Source: JBJELF01 sp051879015 (GTDB lineage: Bacteria; Bacillota; Clostridia; Lachnospirales; Lachnospiraceae). From it: DNA of 43,804 nucleotides. The stretch covers positions 1 to 43,804 of the forward strand of contig JBJELF010000108.1 in assembly GCA_051879015.1 (NCBI GenBank), given 5' to 3'. The notes beneath the pieces are model-generated. The model was given only the letters and a program-made list of their open reading frames with translations. It was not told the DNA's origin and made no database searches. The translations under genes were made by a program, and so were the position numbers. This document shows, one piece after another, positions 1-7,395 of the stretch (the stretch's first letter is position 1; each line of letters begins with the position of its first letter).

Positions 1-760
1 AGCAGGCGCAGTTTGCCTCCAGCTGCATACGTCTTAAGTTCGGGTCAGAGACACGGTGCTGCAGGATACGCAGCGCTGCCTTGGCCGCCTCCTCCGGCGT
101 AAAGCGGGCGTGATTTGGAATCAGTCCCTGATCCTTTCGATAAGGCGGAAACATATAGTATACCATCTGAAGCGGTGCATAGTATCGGTTGCACACTGCG
201 ATGATCTCATCAAAATCCTCATAATTATCCGGCGTCAGGGTTGCATGTACCCGAAAAGGAATATGATATTCGTTTAGCAGACCAAATGCATTGGTCACCT
301 GATCAAAGCCCTTCGGATTGTGGCACAGCCTATCATAGGTCGCATTGCTGCCTCCGTAGAGGCTGATATTCAGACGTCCCGGATAGGTTTTTTGCAGCCA
401 GCGCACGGTGTCTTCGTTGAGCAGCGTGGCATTGGTATTGATAGCAAGATGAATCGGCTTTTTGTTGATTCGCTCCAGCAGCTCTCGAATATTTGGATAT
501 AAAAATGGCTCACCACCCGTGATCAGCGCATACAGCATCCCCTGTTCGATTGCAGTATCTATCAGCTGGTCCCAAAACGCCAGGTCCTTTAGCTGGCCTT
601 TCATGTTAGCCGTGTTCTCGTGTACAATATAGCACATGTTGCAGTGCATGTTGCAAAAGGGCAGCAGCTCAAATGTTCCACTCAAAGGAAGTCTCTTTTC
701 CAATGCCCGATTTGACAGGGCAGCACTATAGCTGCCAGAAAACGCATCTAATGCATCCAT
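1..760 (-). CDS. Radical SAM enzyme (C-terminus cut by window edge)
   Basis: The protein reads MDALDAFSGSYSAALSN and carries the radical SAM 4Fe-4S motif CNMHCNMC (CX3CX2C) near residue 39, followed by TGGEPFLYP, the usual SAM-binding GGE. The text before the cysteines (PLSGTFELLPF) is typical of radical SAM/SPASM peptide-modifying enzymes, but the SPASM region would lie beyond the left edge and cannot be checked. The ATG at 760 has an AGGAG seven bases upstream. It is the last visible gene of a minus-strand series and directly follows the small KxYxxP protein, so modification of that protein or of a related peptide is an inference. A terminator-like hairpin lies in front of it, so it is probably expressed by partial read-through. 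The family is sure; the substrate is unknown. Confidence 0.9.
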   Translation of the reverse strand, partial: MDALDAFSGSYSAALSNRALEKRLPLSGTFELLPFCNMHCNMCYIVHENTANMKGQLKDLAFWDQLIDTAIEQGMLYALITGGEPFLYPNIRELLERINKKPIHLAINTNATLLNEDTVRWLQKTYPGRLNISLYGGSNATYDRLCHNPKGFDQVTNAFGLLNEYHIPFRVHATLTPDNYEDFDEIIAVCNRYYAPLQMVYYMFPPYRKDQGLIPNHARFTPEEAAKAALRILQHRVSDPNLRRMQLEANCAC

Positions 761-777
761 TCTTTATTCTCCTATAA

Positions 778-814
778 AAAATAAGAACCGGCCGCAAACC
801 AGTTCTTATCCTTT
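778..814 (-). terminator. Intrinsic terminator/attenuator between the small protein and radical SAM genes
   Basis: On the minus strand an ATAAGAACtGG arm pairs with CCgGTTCTTAT and is followed by a run of six T. It ends only a few bases before the ribosome-binding site of the radical SAM gene. This arrangement would give more transcript of the upstream small gene than of the enzyme. Confidence 0.75.
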
Positions 815-840
815 TCAATTTTCATTCTTTAAAACTCAAT

Positions 841-1359
841 TTACCAGCTCGCATTGATAGTCTGAGTATTTATAACTGGAGCAACCATATGATGTGTACC
901 GCCTCTATCGCTGGAATGCTTTACATAGCCAGTCTGAACAGACCAAACGCTGGCATCTGTAGTGGCATCGCCATCCGTGTATAACAATCCCTCTCCTCCG
1001 CTATAGACAACCTGAAGATAGCTATCTGATGAACCTCCTCCGGGCTTTCCTCCTGGACCTCCTGAATTTCCCAAACCTGATGTTGTCCATGTTGCCAGAC
1101 TAGAATTATTATTTGAATGACTTCCCTGGCTGGAATAATCACGCGCAGTCAAAATTCCTCCCGCATATCCAATATTAAGACCACATGTAGCATTTACGTT
1201 TGGAATCTGAGTACTGATAACATTCGCCGTATCAACCTCTGGTCCATACATACAATCAAACGTCCAATTGATTCCGCCCTGAACAGTGCAGGTAGATACT
1301 GCCGTATTCGCAACGAACTGCTCCACCTTCATCACAGGCATCATATAACTCTTTTTCAT
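841..1359 (-). CDS. Small KxYxxP-type protein, possible radical SAM substrate
   Basis: This 172-residue protein begins MKKSYMMPVMKVEQFVANT. I recognise the style of start (K-x-Y-x-x-P, then a short amphipathic stretch and Cys) from small Clostridia proteins but know no established function. It has cysteines at 24, 36 and 59, a Gly-Gly at 28-29 just after the first Cys, a Gly/Pro/Ser-rich middle (about 100-115) and no clear membrane segment. The ATG at 1359 is chosen because GGGAGG lies seven bases upstream; an earlier in-frame GTG lies inside that ribosome-binding site. It has its own strong promoter, a terminator after it, and a radical SAM gene immediately downstream. That layout is typical of a peptide precursor followed by its maturase, although 172 residues is long for a precursor. 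It could instead be a structural surface protein. Confidence 0.8.
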   Translation of the reverse strand: MKKSYMMPVMKVEQFVANTAVSTCTVQGGINWTFDCMYGPEVDTANVISTQIPNVNATCGLNIGYAGGILTARDYSSQGSHSNNNSSLATWTTSGLGNSGGPGGKPGGGSSDSYLQVVYSGGEGLLYTDGDATTDASVWSVQTGYVKHSSDRGGTHHMVAPVINTQTINASW

Positions 1360-1419
1360 TTTTCTACCTCCCACTTACGTTCCAAATGAAATAAACATAT
1401 TGTGTCATAACTCTTTTTC

Positions 1420-1448
1420 ATAATAAACATATTGTTTTTAAATGTCAA
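1420..1448 (-). promoter_or_regulatory. Near-consensus sigma-A promoter of the KxYxxP gene
   Basis: TTGACA (1443-1448) and TATTAT (1420-1425) are separated by 17 bases on the minus strand, about 60 bases before the start codon. A 13-base direct repeat, ATAAACATATTGT on the plus strand, overlaps the -10 at 1423-1435 and recurs at 1391-1403 just past the expected start of transcription. It may be a regulator site. The small gene therefore need not depend on the kinase operon upstream. Confidence 0.8.
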
Positions 1449-1558
1449 GCTTTTTTTGCATTTTTTTTGATTTTTTCTTTATTTTACTCATTTTGGGCGG
1501 TAGTTAAATCTAAATTTTTATGCCTGCTTTGCGAATATCACCAGGATAACCGTGTCTT

Positions 1559-3046
1559 TTACTGCATCTTATTTTCTTCTGTCTGTGTCTCTCTTGCTCT
1601 GCTGTATCCGTATTTCCCATAGTTTCCATACTTTCCATAGCCGTATCCGTAGCCATAGCCAGAATGACTGTTTCCGCGCTTTGCCTCATTGAGAACACAG
1701 CCCATAACCTGGATACCTGTCTCTGACAGTTCTTCGATTCCTTCCAGAATCAGTCTCGCCTGTGCATGGTCATACTTCACAACATATAAAGCCATTGATA
1801 CATTATGTGCGAGAACCAAGGCATCATTTAACATGGCAGACGGAGAAGTATCCAGAATGACAACATCTGCCATATCTTCCAATTTACTCAACAGCTGTTT
1901 CATTTGTTCACTGCCAAGAATTTCCACCTCTCGGCTGCCGCTCTCACAGCCGCAGAGAAGTTTCAGATCGATGTTCTTATTTTTTACCTGATACAGCGCT
2001 TTTTCAAGTTTAACTTCCTGTTTGAGCACGGCAGCAATGCCAGGAAAGCTTCCCTCGACTCCAAATTTTGCCTGAACCGATGGATTTCTCAGATCGCAGT
2101 CCACCAAAATGACTCTTTCTCCCTTTTGGGCCAGAGACACAGCAAGATTAGCTGCTACCGTCGATTTTCCTTCTTCCGGCACAGAACTTGTCACCAAAAA
2201 GGTCTTTTGCTGATTTTTACTCAACCTTCGCTCCACTCGGGTACGGATTGAGCGAAGTGCTTCCATATAATCCTGAGGCACATGACCATGCAGGATATTA
2301 ATCTGATCGAATGTATTTTTTCTTCGCTTCTTGACTCGATAGACGGGCAGAGTCCCCAAACAGGACACATGAAGCATTGATTGAAAATCACTCGGAAAAC
2401 GAATGGTTCGATGAAAGAACATATCCAATACTACAAGAAGGATTCCCAGCATCAGTCCCTGCAGGGCTCCTTTTTTTACCGAGCCTCGAGTAACATATTC
2501 TTTTCCCGTATCGGTCGGCACTCCGCTGTCATCGATAACCTCAATTTCTATCTGTCCCACCACGAAGCGTGCCACCTCAGGGTACTCCTTAATGACGGAC
2601 TGCAGCACATCATAGGCAGTCTGTCCATCTGAAGCGGTCACATGAAGAGTGACCAGGTTGGTATTTTCAACTACTTCCACAGAAATTTGACCAGGAACAT
2701 AGCTCAGTCCCAAATCTTCCGCAATCATATCGGAGAGAATGCCCGAGGATAGGATATAGGGAAATACCTTTCCCAACTGCTCTGCCGTTACAACATTCAT
2801 ATAATTTTCTGATCCCAAAGCCTGAGCTGTCTTTGACACGGAAATTTCCAGGGTCGCCTCAGCCTCATAGCGAGGCACATAAGAACGATTTACCCGAAAG
2901 TAAGACAGATCAGCAAAAATCGCTATTAATATCAATATAATCCACCACAGACGTTTGAACGCATGGAGTGCCTGTTCCATCAACACCATGATATCTATCT
3001 TCTGCATTGTATTTTCTTCTGTTGTATAGGATTGATTCTCACTCAT
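1559..3046 (-). CDS. Wzc-like tyrosine kinase, type A, second module
   Basis: This 495-residue fusion has an N-terminal Wzz chain-length domain and a C-terminal bacterial tyrosine kinase. Membrane segments lie near residues 33-50 and 192-210, with the extracytoplasmic Wzz part between them. The kinase shows Walker A (SSVPEEGKST, about 287-296), Walker A' (LVDCDLRNP, about 314) and Walker B (VVILDTS, about 395). The tail at 462-481 is a Tyr/Gly cluster with eight tyrosines, the expected autophosphorylation tail. In most Firmicutes the adaptor and kinase are separate proteins (CpsC/CpsD, YveK/YveL); here they are fused as in E. coli Wzc. The ATG at 3046 has GGAG seven bases upstream and overlaps the end of the preceding gene by eight bases, which suggests translational coupling. 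It is the close paralogue of the gene at 5845-7395. Confidence 0.9.
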   Translation of the reverse strand: MSENQSYTTEENTMQKIDIMVLMEQALHAFKRLWWIILILIAIFADLSYFRVNRSYVPRYEAEATLEISVSKTAQALGSENYMNVVTAEQLGKVFPYILSSGILSDMIAEDLGLSYVPGQISVEVVENTNLVTLHVTASDGQTAYDVLQSVIKEYPEVARFVVGQIEIEVIDDSGVPTDTGKEYVTRGSVKKGALQGLMLGILLVVLDMFFHRTIRFPSDFQSMLHVSCLGTLPVYRVKKRRKNTFDQINILHGHVPQDYMEALRSIRTRVERRLSKNQQKTFLVTSSVPEEGKSTVAANLAVSLAQKGERVILVDCDLRNPSVQAKFGVEGSFPGIAAVLKQEVKLEKALYQVKNKNIDLKLLCGCESGSREVEILGSEQMKQLLSKLEDMADVVILDTSPSAMLNDALVLAHNVSMALYVVKYDHAQARLILEGIEELSETGIQVMGCVLNEAKRGNSHSGYGYGYGYGKYGNYGKYGYSRARETQTEENKMQ

Positions 3047-4508
3047 CTCTTTTCTCCGTCCTTCCATATTTACCGTATCCATAATGTCCATAGTGGGAGT
3101 AGCCATAACCATAGCCATGTCCTGTGCTCGATGGAAGGATCATCGACATCCTCTTTGCCTGATTGAGAATACATCCAGCCACTTCGGCACGGCAATTTCC
3201 TAATTCATCCAACGCATCATTGATATCCTTTGCCAAGACCTGATTGTATTTTACCACCAGCACACTGCTGTCTGCCTGGTCTGCCAGCACTTCTGCATCT
3301 GCCATCAAAGACATAGGCGGGGAATCCAGAATAATGTAGTCGAACTGACTCTTTAAATCTTTTAAAATTTCTCTGATTTGTACCCCGGACAACAATTCCG
3401 TTGAATTTTGATAAGGCTTGGTCGTCAGCAGCAGGTAAATTCCCAGCTTTTCATCAAATGGTATCTTATCCTTGGTTTGACTATAATTGGTCAGCAAATC
3501 GACCAGCTCCAACGCTTCTTCCGTTTCCTCTCTTTTTCCAAAAATCAGATACTGAGAAGGTTTTCTTAAATCACAGTCAATCAACAGCACCTTGGTGGCT
3601 TCATTGGCCAAACTCAAGGCAAGATTGGCAGCCACCGTTGATTTTCCCTCATTTTCCAGAATACTGGTGACCACAATCGTTTTTGCAGTCTCTTTTCTGC
3701 CAAGATACGACAGTTTGGTTGCAATCTTTTTGTAGCTCTCCACAAATCCAAAGCTGGCGCTTGCATTTGTCACCAGAATGCTGCTTTTTTTATGCTGAAT
3801 GCGGGATAAAATGGTTTTGTACTTGCGCTCATAATAGATTGTGCCCAGTGCCCTGGCATCCAACTTATCTGACAAATCGCTTTCGCTCTTGATTGTATCA
3901 TGAAAATAGGACAGAAGGGCAAATAAAACTGCAAATCCAATCAGCCCATAATAAAAAAATCGCTTTGCCTCCTCATCGCCGTTTGCCACATAGGTATCTG
4001 AGCTGAGCGGCACCTGCGGCTCTTTGAGCACTTCCAGAATATTGTTTCCCAAAACGGATTCAGACAAGGAGCTATAATTGTTCATGATGGAGCGAATGGA
4101 TTTGTAAGCCAGCTGTGGCGAATCTGCTGTGACTGTCAGGGTCAGCAGGTTCGTCTCTGCAATGACAGAGGCACTTGCTTCCATATTCAGATTGGCCAGC
4201 CCCAAATCCTGCTGCACCTTTTTTTTCATGATACTGCTGTTGAGGATATTGGTTAAAGTGGATGCCGTTATTTGAGCAGAAGATAGATTATTGTAGACAT
4301 TATTGTCATTTCCTTTGCTGGAAACAACAAAGGTTGCTGTCGTGGTATAGGTCAGCTCATACTGCTGCTCGTTGACTGCCACCTTGGCAATAAGGGCCAC
4401 AGCGATGGCGCCCATCACAATAAAGAGTGCGTTCTTCAGCACATCCATGAAAATGCAGTAATAATTGATATTATCTAATTTGAGAGAGTTTGTGTTATTA
4501 TCTTCCAT
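3039..4508 (-). CDS. Wzc-like tyrosine kinase, type B, second module
   Basis: This 489-residue Wzz/kinase fusion has membrane segments near residues 26-43 and 185-202. Walker A (TSILENEGKST) lies near 281-291, A' (LLIDCDLRKPS) near 308 and Walker B (YIILDSPPM) near 391. The tail at 463-481 carries seven tyrosines in a Gly/His setting. Its periplasm-like domain has the NLSSAQITASTLTNIL region that it shares in form with the gene at 7376-8791 (NLTSAKELAARFTQIL) rather than with the type A proteins (VTAEQLxKxFPYIL). This defines two paralogue classes, and one of each class is encoded side by side. The start has AGGAG six bases upstream and lies nine bases after the Ig-like gene. It probably governs chain length or export of a surface polymer; the polymer is unknown. 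Confidence 0.9.
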   Translation of the reverse strand: MEDNNTNSLKLDNINYYCIFMDVLKNALFIVMGAIAVALIAKVAVNEQQYELTYTTTATFVVSSKGNDNNVYNNLSSAQITASTLTNILNSSIMKKKVQQDLGLANLNMEASASVIAETNLLTLTVTADSPQLAYKSIRSIMNNYSSLSESVLGNNILEVLKEPQVPLSSDTYVANGDEEAKRFFYYGLIGFAVLFALLSYFHDTIKSESDLSDKLDARALGTIYYERKYKTILSRIQHKKSSILVTNASASFGFVESYKKIATKLSYLGRKETAKTIVVTSILENEGKSTVAANLALSLANEATKVLLIDCDLRKPSQYLIFGKREETEEALELVDLLTNYSQTKDKIPFDEKLGIYLLLTTKPYQNSTELLSGVQIREILKDLKSQFDYIILDSPPMSLMADAEVLADQADSSVLVVKYNQVLAKDINDALDELGNCRAEVAGCILNQAKRMSMILPSSTGHGYGYGYSHYGHYGYGKYGRTEKRDE

Positions 4509-4517
4509 ATGCTTCTC

Positions 4518-5402
4518 CTATTCTTCCACGATCACATACAATGTGGTCGTCCCCTGTTTCTGCAGCTCATCTCGCTCATTCCACTGATAAAAGGTATAAT
4601 AAATTTGATAGGTTCCAGGGGTACTGTAATCTGTCTGGTCGTCGATTACAATGTTCTCTCTGGCAATGTATCCGATATCCGGATTGTCATAATCTTCCAT
4701 TGGATTGATTACATTGCTGCTTTGAAGGCCGGACAGATAGCTGGAAGCATCTATCGGTACATTCACTTTGGTGTAAACCAGATATTCTCTCAGTGCAGGA
4801 TAAGGCAGGCGATACAATTCCTCGCTTAAGATTTCCAATTTTGCTTCAAATTGTACGGTATCTCCTGCGCTGTTCGTCACCTGAAAAACGATTCCCTGGC
4901 TTCCCGTATCTCCATAGTAAACCGATTCGCCATCATATTTGAGCTTAATCTGTCCGCTGATATCTCCATCTATGCAGTCAAAAGCGGAGAGCTTAGAAAG
5001 AAGCCCATATTCCAATGTGCCCACTGAGTAGCGCAATGGCTCAGAAAGAGTAAACTGTGGAGAAACATAATCTGTGTAAATCAAGGTACGGCTGTAAGTG
5101 CTTACATTATTGTGAGAATCAAATGCAGCATAATTGACTTTTCTCTTACCCTTTTCGGTAAATTTTGACTTTGACACCACCAGCAGTGAATCCGTCACAT
5201 CACCATCCTTATCGTCCGTCGCTGTCATGCCTGCAAGTAATTCTTCCTCACTTACTGCCACCCCTGCTTCTATCGTGTCTTCTGCACATTGAATTTCCGG
5301 AGCGATATTGTCCTGTTTCTTTGCGTCATTGACAGAATAAAACATATATCCAATGACGGTCAGAGTGAAAAAGGCTGCGATTGCTATCCGCAATGTTTTC
5401 AT
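4518..5402 (-). CDS. Membrane-anchored Ig-like (DUF5011-like) protein, second module
   Basis: The 294-residue protein has an uncleaved-looking N-terminal membrane segment (about 5-24), then extracellular beta-sandwich repeats. The phrase ATDDKDGDVTDSL with a later VNYAAFDSHNN is the DUF5011/bacterial Ig signature. A second domain shows FDCIDGDISGQIK and VTNSAGDTVQFEA, and the C-terminus shows YSTPGTYQIYYTF. It stands immediately before the type B kinase with a nine-base gap, exactly as the paralogue at 8803-9690 does. Constant pairing suggests that it contacts the Wzz domains outside the membrane or binds the exported polymer, which is inference. Confidence in the domain class is good; the role is unknown. 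Confidence 0.75.
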   Translation of the reverse strand: MKTLRIAIAAFFTLTVIGYMFYSVNDAKKQDNIAPEIQCAEDTIEAGVAVSEEELLAGMTATDDKDGDVTDSLLVVSKSKFTEKGKRKVNYAAFDSHNNVSTYSRTLIYTDYVSPQFTLSEPLRYSVGTLEYGLLSKLSAFDCIDGDISGQIKLKYDGESVYYGDTGSQGIVFQVTNSAGDTVQFEAKLEILSEELYRLPYPALREYLVYTKVNVPIDASSYLSGLQSSNVINPMEDYDNPDIGYIARENIVIDDQTDYSTPGTYQIYYTFYQWNERDELQKQGTTTLYVIVEE

Positions 5403-5417
5403 CTTAGTCCTCCTTTT

Positions 5418-5858
5418 CTATTTTTTAATCATCCCATATAGTTTCACGACTGCTAAACGCAGGGGAATCATATGAATCCATATATGTTCAAAAAATTCCC
5501 ACCAGAAGTTTCCTGGTCCAATCCATTTTTCTTTCCGTTTTACCTGTGTGATAACTGCAAAAATCTGTTCTTCTTTGATGGGTCCTTCTATCTGATTCTG
5601 CGCATCTCCCACAATATAATATCCCTCAGGTCTAATCCTGTAGATTCGATGCATCACAAACTGTCCGTTTGTTCGCTCAAAGAACACCATATCCCCCACT
5701 TTCAGCGGACGGTCTGGCTTTTGAAAGCAGATGAAATCTCTTTCATGAATCAAAAAAGGGGACATACTGTTGCCTGAAATTCGCATACTGACTTCTTTGC
5801 CTTCCTCCGTCAGCTCTCGAAGAGCAGAGACATAGGATCTGGTATCAATCAGTCTCAT
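5418..5858 (-). CDS. S24/S26-type serine peptidase (SipW-like, no membrane anchor)
   Basis: The 146-residue protein has the signal-peptidase Ser box SGNSMSPFL (near residue 29), then LKVGDMVFF, VMHRIYRI and YIVGDAQNQ. The position normally held by the catalytic Lys of bacterial type I signal peptidases is His (VMHRI), as in SipW/archaeal/ER-type enzymes. I see no clear N-terminal transmembrane anchor; the only hydrophobic stretch is a weak C-terminal one (about 120-142). The ATG at 5858 is chosen for its GGAGGAGG site, and it overlaps the kinase gene before it by 14 bases. Longer reading upstream is only the other frame of the Tyr-tail repeat. It may process a secreted or modified protein of this locus, with the KxYxxP protein as one candidate (inference). 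Confidence 0.8.
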   Translation of the reverse strand: MRLIDTRSYVSALRELTEEGKEVSMRISGNSMSPFLIHERDFICFQKPDRPLKVGDMVFFERTNGQFVMHRIYRIRPEGYYIVGDAQNQIEGPIKEEQIFAVITQVKRKEKWIGPGNFWWEFFEHIWIHMIPLRLAVVKLYGMIKK

Positions 5859-7395
5859 TTTCTTCCTCCTCCGGCAAACCATCATCAAAGACATCTGTGT
5901 TCTTATCGCCGTAGCCATAGCCGTAACCATATTTTTTGCGGCCGTAACCGTAGCCATAACGTCCATAATGTCCATAGTGTCCATAGTGACCGTAGCCATA
6001 GCCGTAACCGTAGCCATAATAGCCATAACCCGTAATTCCGGCCTCGGTTCCATTTAAAACATAACCCAACATCTGAACCTGCGTATCCGACATTGTCTCA
6101 ATTGCTCTTAAAATTCTTTCTATTCTAGTGTAATCCTGACGTACCACCATCACGGCAGCATCCACACATCTGGCATAAATGGTGGCATCAGAGACTACAT
6201 CGCAGGGCGGTGTATCAATAATCAAATAATCGCACTGCTCTGCCATCTGATTCAACAACTCTTTTACCTTACTCTCAATCAAAAGACCATTTGGCTTCTT
6301 TTCTGCTTTTCCGCCCGTCACTACACTTAAACTGTATTTCTTATAGGGCTGATAACAGTTTTGATCGAGTGTTTTTCCAGACAGCAGGGAGTGAAATTCA
6401 TATCCTTCCTTTGACTCCAGCCCCATGGCATCTGCAACCGATGGATTTCTCAAATCACCATCAACCAAAATGACCTTATATCCTTTTCTTGCCAGAGAGA
6501 TCGCCAGATTGACGCTGAGCGTAGTTTTTCCTTCTCCTTCTGCCGCGCTGGTCACCAAAATTTTCTTTCCATGGTTTTTTTCGATTGCACTCAAAATATG
6601 CATTCGAATCGAGCGCAGATTTTCACCCAGAACCGTTTTGTTTTTTTCTTCATCCATCAAAATACAAGCTCTGTTCTGGCTGCGTTTTTTGGCCTGAATA
6701 GTTGGAATGCTGCCCAAATGCATCAGACTGCTCTTATTCTGCAAATCTTTTTCCTGACGCACGGTATTTCGGCTCAGAGCGTACAAAACCAGCAGACCAA
6801 TACTGATGACCATTCCGATAACAAAGCCTTTTTTTACTCCGCTTCGGTAATCGGGAAGGTTGACGGGCTTTTGGGGAACTCCGCTTTCGTCCATAAGAGT
6901 AAGCTGAGTATCTCCAATGATATATTCTGCTACAATCGGATAACTCTCAATAACAGCCTGCAGCACATCATATGCCATCTGTGCCTGGCTGGTGCGAACA
7001 CGAATCGTAAATAATGCAGTGTCAGACATTGACTCTGCTCGGATGCTTGCAGGAACACTGTCCAAACCCAAACGATTTGCAACAACCTGCTTCAGTACTC
7101 CGCTGGTTAATATGTAAGGAAATGTTTTGCTCAGCTGCTCGGCTGTGACTTTATTGTAATAGGTCGCATTGTATCCGTATGCCGTCTTTGTGTTGACTAC
7201 AAATGTAGAATAGGCTTCATAAACGGGAGTATAGCTTTTCACTCCACGCCAGTACATTGCTGAAGTACACAGACTGATGATGACCAGCAAAATCCACCAG
7301 AATTTTTTCAATCCTCTCCACATATCATCCACTATCGTGGTGATAACGGTAATCCCCATCTCTTTCTGCAATAAACTATTTTGTTCGTTTTCCAT
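5845..7395 (-). CDS. Wzc-like tyrosine kinase, type A, first module, long Tyr tail
   Basis: This 516-residue Wzz/kinase fusion has membrane segments near residues 32-48 and 190-206. Walker A (SAAEGEGKTT) lies near 283-292, A' (ILVDGDLRNPS) near 309 and Walker B (YLIIDTPP) near 390. The tail at 455-496 is an unusually long Gly/Tyr/His stretch with 17 tyrosines, followed by an acidic end (residues 497-516). Known BY-kinase tails generally hold far fewer. A second Walker-region difference from its paralogue is VDGDLRNP in place of VDCDLRNP. The ATG at 7395 has GGAGG five bases upstream and overlaps the previous gene by 20 bases. It probably forms mixed or alternating complexes with the type B partner encoded just upstream (inference). 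Confidence 0.9.
   Translation of the reverse strand: MENEQNSLLQKEMGITVITTIVDDMWRGLKKFWWILLVIISLCTSAMYWRGVKSYTPVYEAYSTFVVNTKTAYGYNATYYNKVTAEQLSKTFPYILTSGVLKQVVANRLGLDSVPASIRAESMSDTALFTIRVRTSQAQMAYDVLQAVIESYPIVAEYIIGDTQLTLMDESGVPQKPVNLPDYRSGVKKGFVIGMVISIGLLVLYALSRNTVRQEKDLQNKSSLMHLGSIPTIQAKKRSQNRACILMDEEKNKTVLGENLRSIRMHILSAIEKNHGKKILVTSAAEGEGKTTLSVNLAISLARKGYKVILVDGDLRNPSVADAMGLESKEGYEFHSLLSGKTLDQNCYQPYKKYSLSVVTGGKAEKKPNGLLIESKVKELLNQMAEQCDYLIIDTPPCDVVSDATIYARCVDAAVMVVRQDYTRIERILRAIETMSDTQVQMLGYVLNGTEAGITGYGYYGYGYGYGYGHYGHYGHYGRYGYGYGRKKYGYGYGYGDKNTDVFDDGLPEEEENETD

Noticed and set aside
1363..1421. 21-codon leader peptide MKKSYDTIC... before the KxYxxP gene
   Set aside because: Its ATG lies within the -10 element, so the main promoter would not transcribe it, and no ribosome-binding site is present; it looks like a duplication remnant.
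5859..6053. Met/Ala/Thr-rich upstream extension of the S24/S26 peptidase frame
   Set aside because: It is the other frame of the Gly-Tyr repeat DNA of the kinase gene; the real start at 5858 has a strong ribosome-binding site and matches the family's beginning.
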